A stretch of 30,164 nt of DNA from CAYGTK01 sp964352775 (lineage in GTDB: Bacteria; Bacteroidota; Bacteroidia; Chitinophagales; CAIOSU01): NCBI GenBank assembly GCA_964352775.1, contig CAYGTK010000019.1, positions 1-30,164 on the forward strand, written 5' to 3'. This document shows positions 24,092 to 30,164 of this stretch, piece by piece. The notes beneath the pieces are model-generated. The model was not told the origin of the DNA. It made no database searches and worked only from the letters and a program-made list of their open reading frames with translations. The translations under genes were made by a program, and so were the position numbers. Within the stretch, counting starts at the first letter, position 1. The number at the start of each line of letters is the position of its first letter.

Positions 24092-24924
24092 TGGCTTATA
24101 TAGCATACAAGTTTGCCGTTGCAGAAGAAGCAACTGTTGAACTATTAATAGCCCTGCTTGCCAATGCTGGTTTCGATTCTTTCGACCAACAAGAAGACGG
24201 ATTAAAAGCATTCATCTCTAAAGATCTTGTTGATCAAGTGGATGTAAAGGAGATACTCTCCATCAGCGAAGATCTGAAAGGTCTTCACTTTGAGCAAGAA
24301 AAACTAGAAGAGAAAAACTGGAACGAAGAATGGGAGAGCAATTTCCACCCCATTTTAGTGGGAGAAGAACTGGCTATAAGGGCATCCTTCCACAAACTTG
24401 ATCATCAGCCGACCTACGACCTTATCATAGACCCAAAAATGTCTTTCGGTACGGGCCACCATGCAACTACCTTAATGATGGTAAAAGCCATGCTATCAAT
24501 AGATTTCACAAAGAAGAATGTGCTGGATATGGGCAGCGGTACTGCCGTGTTAGCCATATTAGCGCGAAAGAGAGGGGCAGATGAAATACTAGCCATAGAC
24601 AACGAAGAATGGGCTTATAAAAACGCCCAAGAGAACATAGCAACTAATATGGCTGAACCTATAAAAACCATATTAGGCGAAAGCGATTCCATACCCGATA
24701 CACGTTTCGATATCATCTTGGCAAATATCAATCGCAATGTGATATTAGAAGACATTGGCAAATGGGCACAACATTTGCAGACTGATGGTACAATGCTGTT
24801 AAGTGGTATTTTGGTCTCTCAAGAGGCTGATGTACTATCCGCAGCAGGGCATGCTAACCTCTCCGCTGTGGAAAAACTCACGGAGAACGGGTGGATTTGC
24901 CTTAAATTGGCATTTAATAAATAA
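24091..24924 (+). CDS. prmA: Ribosomal protein L11 methyltransferase
   Basis: PrmA places methyl groups from S-adenosylmethionine on ribosomal protein L11. The protein has 277 residues, slightly shorter than the 293 of E. coli. The N-terminal substrate-binding domain is followed by KNWNEEWESNFHPILVG, then MSFGTGHHATTLMM (~117-130), the SAM motif VLDMGSGTAVLAILA (144-158), acidic motif ILAIDNEE and the catalytic-region ILANINRNVI, where ANINRN stands in for the family's NIL pattern. Start ATG shares one base with the tpiA stop. Confidence 0.93.
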   Translation: MAYIAYKFAVAEEATVELLIALLANAGFDSFDQQEDGLKAFISKDLVDQVDVKEILSISEDLKGLHFEQEKLEEKNWNEEWESNFHPILVGEELAIRASFHKLDHQPTYDLIIDPKMSFGTGHHATTLMMVKAMLSIDFTKKNVLDMGSGTAVLAILARKRGADEILAIDNEEWAYKNAQENIATNMAEPIKTILGESDSIPDTRFDIILANINRNVILEDIGKWAQHLQTDGTMLLSGILVSQEADVLSAAGHANLSAVEKLTENGWICLKLAFNK

Positions 24925-24930
24925 ACCGAA

Positions 24931-27900
24931 ATGAAATACCTTCTGGCATTTTTGCTCCTATTCATAGGAGCTATACCTGTTTTTGGACAAACCATTAGCT
25001 TTTCGACCGAGAACGATAAGTTCCTGAAAGAACTAATAGGCCTACTGGAAGACACCAAACGAGATGATTGTAAAACCATTGCAGAAACCCTTGAAGGAAA
25101 TGTAGAAACGGGTGTAGTGTCGCAAGACATTTTAAGCAGTATGGTAACAACCTCAAACATAATGGGTGGCCGCCGAATGAGAGCTTTCCCCTATTTTGCT
25201 AATTACGTACAGATAGTGAACACCTTCGCTACATCTGAAGTGACTGACAAAAGCTATTTCAGTGAGTGGAGCGGTATACTTGACCAACTACTACAAGATC
25301 AACGGCCAGGTAGTAGCAAGAACTTTGTTTCGTTCATGGAGCTATCATATGCCATGTTCTCACAGAACGGTATTTACATCTCGAAGTCTAGAACGTGGAA
25401 GCTTAACGGTAAGAACTATAAGCTGAAATATGAAGACAAGCGCCCTATAATAGAATTGAACGGCGTTGAATTGTTAGGGTATACTGAAAATGACTCCGTT
25501 CATTTATACGACCTAAAAGGATATTACTTTCCACTTGATCTTGACCTTATAGGACTAGACGGTAAAACTACTTGGGAACGTACAGGCTTTTCACCCGATG
25601 AAGTATATGCCACTTTTGATAGTGTTGAGATTAACTTGAAAGAGGCCAGTATCAATATTGATACGGTGCAACTAACCCACACCAAATACTTTACCGAAAA
25701 GATACTTGGTAGGTACGAAGACAAACTTTTAATAGCCAAAAACGACGACCCTGAGTACCCTGCTTTCTACTCGTTCAAAATGGGTTACGTCATTCCAGAC
25801 ATTGGTCCTAACATCAAGTATGTTGGTGGCTTTGCGCTAAAGGGAGATAAGATCAGTGGGTATGGAGATTTCAATAAACCAGCCACCATCGATGTAGTTG
25901 ATGATAATGATGTGACCGTATTTAGAGCACGCTCACAATACTTTAAAATAAGACCAGGCGAGGAGCTTTCTGCTTCTGACGCAGAGATTTCATTATACAT
26001 CAAAAAAGATTCGATTTATCACCCCAATGTGCGAATGAACTATAAAATAGAGCCTCGAAAATTCTCACTATACCGAGGTAAAAATGGCTTATCTGCACGA
26101 TTCTTCTTCGACTCTTATCACAAAATGGAGATTCGCTCTGATGCGATTTACTGGTCAATTGGCGATACTGCTATTGATATACAAAAATTAGATGGGGCAG
26201 GGAAAAGTGCCGCTACATTTACCTCCAATACTTACTTCGAAAAGGGTGTGCTTGAACGTCATCAAGGTATTATGGATTACAATCCAGTTTCCTCTATAAA
26301 ACTATATAGCGAAGAGTTGGATAGCCGCGAGATGAACGCAGCTGCCCTTGCTCAACGAATGAGTCCAAATTATAAAGAAGAAACAATTAAAAATCTTCTA
26401 TACGAGCTAGTGGAGGATGGTTTTATTTTCTACTACGAAGAGATAAGCCTTGTGGTAGCAACAGATAAGGTATTCACTTATCTGTACGCCAATTCCGACC
26501 TTATCGATTACGACATCATCAAAATCGAATCCTTCTCTGACGAGACGAATGCTCAATACGACCTGAACAGCAACAAAATCAACATAAAAGGAGTAGAGGA
26601 TATTCCGTTGAGCAAAAAACAAGATGTATACATTATACCAGGTGGTGGAAACATCAGCTTAGAGGCAAACAAAGACATTGAGTTTTCTGGTAAGATTTTC
26701 GCTGGTCGTGTTGACTTTGTGGGTGAAGGTTTCTACTTCGATCACGACTCGTTCATGGTGGATATGACCGACTTAGCAGCGGCAGTTATCTACGTTCACA
26801 ATGGAGAGGAAGATGGAAATGGTGACCCTGTATTCGTTCCATTGGATTCAAAGATCGAGGGACTTACAGGTAGACTAGAAATTGACCACCCGAGTAACAA
26901 GTCGGGTAGAAAAGACTTTCCTACCTACCCTATTTTCACCAATCGCGACAAGTCATATGTATACTACGAGCGAGATGATATACATGATAGTACTTATACG
27001 GCAGAAGAATTTTACTTTGAACTAGAGCCCTTCCAGTTAGATAGTTTGGATGAGTTCGACCCAAATTTGGCGGACTTAAAAGGGCAATTGATATCTGACA
27101 AAATATTCCCTGATTTTAAACAAGAGCTTGTTATTCGCGATGACCTTTCCCTAGGTTTTAATAGAATGACCCCTAGCGACGGGTTTCCGCTATATGACGA
27201 TATAGCCACCTACTATGATTCCATTGACCTAAGTAACAAAGGTTTGCGAGGTAGTGGGCGCGTGGAATACTTGTTCACCTCATTCGGGTCTCATAAAATA
27301 TTGTTCTGCCCTGATTCATTGAATGCTTATGCAGATACTTTCTACATGGAAGCAACGGAACACAAAGGAACCACCTTCCCAATGGTTAGTGGAGCCGATA
27401 ACTATATCCGCTGGAAGCCATACAAGGATAGCATGCTACTGGAAACACAGACCCAACCATTTGCAATGTATGATATTAAGGCTGACATGACGGGCCGATT
27501 ATTATTCGACCCTACAAATGGATTAAAAGGAGACGGACAATTCGAATTCAAGGAAGCATCTCTCGATTCAAGAATGTTCAACTTTTATGGTCAGACACTA
27601 GATGCTGATACCTTGAGCCTAGAGATCAAATCATTGGACGAAGACAAGGTAACCTTCATCACCCCTAACGTGCAAGGTAAGCTAGATCTAGAGAAGCGTT
27701 TTGGAGAGTTCAAGTCGAATGTGAAAGACATCGACATGCAATTCGCCAGCAACCAATATAAAACGGCGATAAATGAATTTACCTGGGACCTAGATGCGAA
27801 TATTCTACAATTCCAATCGCCACCTAGCAGCAAGGGAGCTTACTTTACCTCAACCCGAGAAGATCAGGACTCCCTAAAATTCCTAGCGCGTGAAGCTACT

Positions 27901-30164
27901 TTCTACATGTCTACTTCCACAATTGTTGTAGATGAGGTCCCTTTTGTAGAAGTAGCTGATGTAAAGATAATTCCCGACAGCAATCGCTTAGTTATAAACC
28001 CAGGCGGTTTATTAGATACCTTGGCGAACGCTACAATTGTTGCTGATACAGCTAATGAATACCACACTATTTATGGTGCCAATTTAGAGGTAGTCAGCCG
28101 TGTTGACTTTAGAGGGTCAGGTAAATACGATTACACTGGAAACGGAATGGAAGTACAGACCATTGATATGGGCGAGATAGTAGTAAAAGAAGAAATAGGC
28201 AAGCGTAAGAAGGTATTCCGCAAAATGTGGGCAACAGGAAACATTGAAGAAGAACAAGGTTTCAAACTAAATGCTAAGATCAGCTTTAAAGGCATGGTAA
28301 CTATGGTCTCCGATAGCCCATCACTAGTTTATGATGGCTTTGGAAAATTAGACCTAGGAGGCAAAGAGAGTGACTGGTTCAACATGAAGGAGGCTATTGA
28401 TCCAGAGAATGTTGTTGTGGCATACGGAACTAGTGTGAACGCTACTGGCGATACTATTTTCACTGGTATAAACTTCAACTACTACGAAGATGTAAGCCTA
28501 TACCCTACCATTATGGCGCCACTAAAGTCACCACAAGACCATCGATTATTTACTGTTGAAGGTGTTATCAATTATGATGATGCAGCATCCACCTACACCT
28601 TTGGTGATAGGGGGAAAATAACTGATGGCGCACTTATGGGAAACATACTGCGCTACAACGAAGTGGAGCGTACCGTTGATGCTGAAGGTAAAATTGATAT
28701 GGGTTTGAGCTTAGAACCTATCAACCTACTTACTACGGGTAATATTCAGCATAATATGGATTCGGCTAGCTTTGAGTTCAACTTATTATCTGGATTAGAA
28801 CTACCTATAGATAAAGAGTTAGTTGAAAAAATGGGAGCTGACATTCTAGCGTTCAGTTTTGACAGACCTAACATCGATTACATTTCTGATGAATTTACCA
28901 GAGCCTATTCAGAAGTGCTAGACCCTAAGAAAGAGAAGAAGGTTTTAGAAGAAATGAATAAGACAGGGCTGCCTATTATTTCAAAAGAATTGGAAGACTA
29001 CACCCTCACTTTCGGTCAACTAAAACTTGTTTACGACGCAAACTATCAGATATATAGGTCAGTAGGTCCAATAGGGCTGTCCTTCGTTGGCGAAACGGGC
29101 ATTCACAAAATGATACCTGGCTATGTAGAATATGGTATCCGTAATGGCGACGACTTTTTGAATATCTATTTCGAATCTACTTTCGATGATTGGTATTTCA
29201 TGTCATTCTACAATAAGACGTTACAGATAGCTAGCAGCAACCAAGAGTTCAATAATCTAATTGCACAAATTCCACCAGAAAAACGCCAAATGGAATTAGA
29301 AGATGAGCGGGTGTACTTCTACACCGTTTCTAGTTTTGGTGAAATGCAGGCCTTCGTTAGCCGTATGAACAAGATAGAAAGCGGTGTTAAGGTAAATCTA
29401 GAATCTTTCGACATGCAAGACGAGTTCCAACAAGAGCTTGATCTTTTGAAAGAAGAGCTTCTTGAAGAAATGGAAGATGGTGAAGTTGATGACAAAGTGG
29501 TAGTGCCAGGTATGGATAACACGAAAGAGAAGAAGAAAAAAGGCAAGAAGGAAGAAGAGTTAGATCCTATTCGAAAAGCCCTACAAGAACAAAGAGAGAA
29601 AGAACAACAAGAGCAGCAACAACAACTAGAGAAACCAGCAGCACCTGATGTAAACGACCTACTTGAAGAAGAGCAACAGAATATGAACCAAGCTCCAATA
29701 GAAGAGGAAGTAGAAGACAAAAAGAAGAAAGGTAAAAAAGGTAAAGAGGAAGCCGAGGAGCAAGTAGAAGAGACTATTGAAGAAGAAGCTGCTCCAGTAA
29801 TGGAGGAAGCAGAAGAGGTGATAGAGGAAAAGGTGAAAAGCAAGAAGAAAAAAGGTAAAGAAGCTGTTGAAGAGGTAATGGAAGAAGCCCCTCAAGACCT
29901 TTTGCAAGAAGAAGAACCTAAAGCTGAACCCACTCCAGTAGAAGAAGTGGAGGAAACAGCTAAGGACAAGAAAAAGAAAGCCAAAGAGGCTGTAGAAGAA
30001 GTAATAGAAGAAAGTCCTGCATCTCAAGACCTACTGCAAGAGGAAGAGCCAAATGCTGCACCAGCAGTAATAGAAGAAAAGGTGGAGGAGCAAAAAGAGA
30101 AGAAAAAGGAGGATAAGGAGGAAGCTGTTGAAGAGGTCGAACAAAAAGTGGAAGAAACGGAGGA
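24931..30164 (+). CDS. Giant secreted protein of unknown function, partial (C-terminus beyond window)
   Basis: The frame is open from ATG 24931, six bases past the prmA stop, to the window end: 1744 residues and more. MKYLLAFLLLFIGAIPVFG is a signal peptide, cleaved before Gln20. No family is recognised. The long body (to ~1500) is full of short alternating, beta-strand-like segments around Gly, such as KIFAGRVDFVGEGFYFDHDS, LKGDGQFEFKEASLDS and SRVDFRGSGKYDYTG. This recalls elongated beta-solenoid/AsmA-TamB-like envelope proteins, but only in texture. A helical insert at ~467-500 (MNAAALAQRMSPNYKEETIK) breaks it. From ~1530 the protein turns into Lys/Glu-rich repeats. It ends the operon with GlmU-like, tpiA and prmA. 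An envelope-spanning role is an inference. Confidence 0.8.
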   Translation, partial: MKYLLAFLLLFIGAIPVFGQTISFSTENDKFLKELIGLLEDTKRDDCKTIAETLEGNVETGVVSQDILSSMVTTSNIMGGRRMRAFPYFANYVQIVNTFATSEVTDKSYFSEWSGILDQLLQDQRPGSSKNFVSFMELSYAMFSQNGIYISKSRTWKLNGKNYKLKYEDKRPIIELNGVELLGYTENDSVHLYDLKGYYFPLDLDLIGLDGKTTWERTGFSPDEVYATFDSVEINLKEASINIDTVQLTHTKYFTEKILGRYEDKLLIAKNDDPEYPAFYSFKMGYVIPDIGPNIKYVGGFALKGDKISGYGDFNKPATIDVVDDNDVTVFRARSQYFKIRPGEELSASDAEISLYIKKDSIYHPNVRMNYKIEPRKFSLYRGKNGLSARFFFDSYHKMEIRSDAIYWSIGDTAIDIQKLDGAGKSAATFTSNTYFEKGVLERHQGIMDYNPVSSIKLYSEELDSREMNAAALAQRMSPNYKEETIKNLLYELVEDGFIFYYEEISLVVATDKVFTYLYANSDLIDYDIIKIESFSDETNAQYDLNSNKINIKGVEDIPLSKKQDVYIIPGGGNISLEANKDIEFSGKIFAGRVDFVGEGFYFDHDSFMVDMTDLAAAVIYVHNGEEDGNGDPVFVPLDSKIEGLTGRLEIDHPSNKSGRKDFPTYPIFTNRDKSYVYYERDDIHDSTYTAEEFYFELEPFQLDSLDEFDPNLADLKGQLISDKIFPDFKQELVIRDDLSLGFNRMTPSDGFPLYDDIATYYDSIDLSNKGLRGSGRVEYLFTSFGSHKILFCPDSLNAYADTFYMEATEHKGTTFPMVSGADNYIRWKPYKDSMLLETQTQPFAMYDIKADMTGRLLFDPTNGLKGDGQFEFKEASLDSRMFNFYGQTLDADTLSLEIKSLDEDKVTFITPNVQGKLDLEKRFGEFKSNVKDIDMQFASNQYKTAINEFTWDLDANILQFQSPPSSKGAYFTSTREDQDSLKFLAREATFYMSTSTIVVDEVPFVEVADVKIIPDSNRLVINPGGLLDTLANATIVADTANEYHTIYGANLEVVSRVDFRGSGKYDYTGNGMEVQTIDMGEIVVKEEIGKRKKVFRKMWATGNIEEEQGFKLNAKISFKGMVTMVSDSPSLVYDGFGKLDLGGKESDWFNMKEAIDPENVVVAYGTSVNATGDTIFTGINFNYYEDVSLYPTIMAPLKSPQDHRLFTVEGVINYDDAASTYTFGDRGKITDGALMGNILRYNEVERTVDAEGKIDMGLSLEPINLLTTGNIQHNMDSASFEFNLLSGLELPIDKELVEKMGADILAFSFDRPNIDYISDEFTRAYSEVLDPKKEKKVLEEMNKTGLPIISKELEDYTLTFGQLKLVYDANYQIYRSVGPIGLSFVGETGIHKMIPGYVEYGIRNGDDFLNIYFESTFDDWYFMSFYNKTLQIASSNQEFNNLIAQIPPEKRQMELEDERVYFYTVSSFGEMQAFVSRMNKIESGVKVNLESFDMQDEFQQELDLLKEELLEEMEDGEVDDKVVVPGMDNTKEKKKKGKKEEELDPIRKALQEQREKEQQEQQQQLEKPAAPDVNDLLEEEQQNMNQAPIEEEVEDKKKKGKKGKEEAEEQVEETIEEEAAPVMEEAEEVIEEKVKSKKKKGKEAVEEVMEEAPQDLLQEEEPKAEPTPVEEVEETAKDKKKKAKEAVEEVIEESPASQDLLQEEEPNAAPAVIEEKVEEQKEKKKEDKEEAVEEVEQKVEETE
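29518..30164 (+). repeat. Lys/Glu-rich tandem repeat encoding region of the giant protein
   Basis: The reading frame encodes alternating Lys clusters and Glu-rich helices. Three copies of a unit beginning KKKKGKEAVEEV, KKKKAKEAVEEV and KKKEDKEEAVEEV start at 29842, 29968 and 30100, that is at spacings of 126 and 132 bases (42 and 44 codons). Each unit also holds DLLQEEEP followed by an Ala/Pro stretch (a third related DLLEEEQ occurs earlier). The array is cut by the window edge. Confidence 0.8.

Noticed and set aside
29319..30027. Two minus-strand open frames rich in Ser and Phe opposite the repeat region
   Set aside because: They are the reverse reading of Glu/Lys codons in the giant protein and have low-complexity sequence with no start signals.
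1..30164. CRISPR arrays, tRNA or rRNA genes, insertion sequences, phage genes
   Set aside because: None was seen on either strand; the only direct repeats found are protein-coding or the degenerate patch at 13171-13300.

Overview
The window looks like chromosomal DNA of a member of the Bacteroidota; the family or genus cannot be fixed from what is visible. The evidence is a fused SecDF, several secreted proteins with C-terminal domains of the type IX secretion (T9SS) kind, a GlmU-like nucleotidyltransferase typical of the phylum, lipoproteins with acidic residues after the lipobox cysteine, and repeated matches to the Bacteroidota promoter pattern (TTG, about 19-21 bases, TAnnTTTG). There is no rRNA, tRNA, CRISPR array, transposase or phage gene.

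Positions 1-9600 are read on the minus strand. They hold the broken start of a BNR/VPS10-type lipoprotein, an unnamed polytopic membrane protein, secDF, a secreted choice-of-anchor B beta-propeller protein, and the pair guaA + periplasmic-binding-fold lipoprotein. Positions 9800-12800 (plus) hold a secreted subtilisin-like protease followed by a smaller protein that resembles only its propeptide joined directly to a sorting tail. Positions 12800-13310 are non-coding and hold three hairpins and a degenerate, palindrome-rich repeat patch.

Positions 13311-16059 (minus) carry a TMTC-like TPR membrane protein overlapping a small alpha/beta hydrolase, divergent from an MGAT-type acyltransferase (16135, plus) with a clear promoter. 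Positions 17063-20979 (minus) hold a DUF5683-like membrane protein, a TPR-like protein directly behind 4-hydroxyphenylpyruvate dioxygenase, a membrane-anchored alpha/beta hydrolase and a YkuK-family RNase H-like protein.

From 21115 to the end everything is on the plus strand: ribosomal protein L31 type B with terminator, an unrecognised 230-residue protein, then a tightly coupled run of GlmU-like, tpiA, prmA and a giant secreted protein of more than 1744 residues that leaves the window inside a Lys/Glu-rich repeat region.

Most of the window is housekeeping. The least explained items are the stand-alone propeptide-like protein beside the subtilase, the giant secreted protein with its repeat tail, the two damaged or unusual gene starts near the left edge, and two promoters placed so close to their ATG that nearly leaderless mRNAs are predicted. 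I did not find a clear new multi-gene system.
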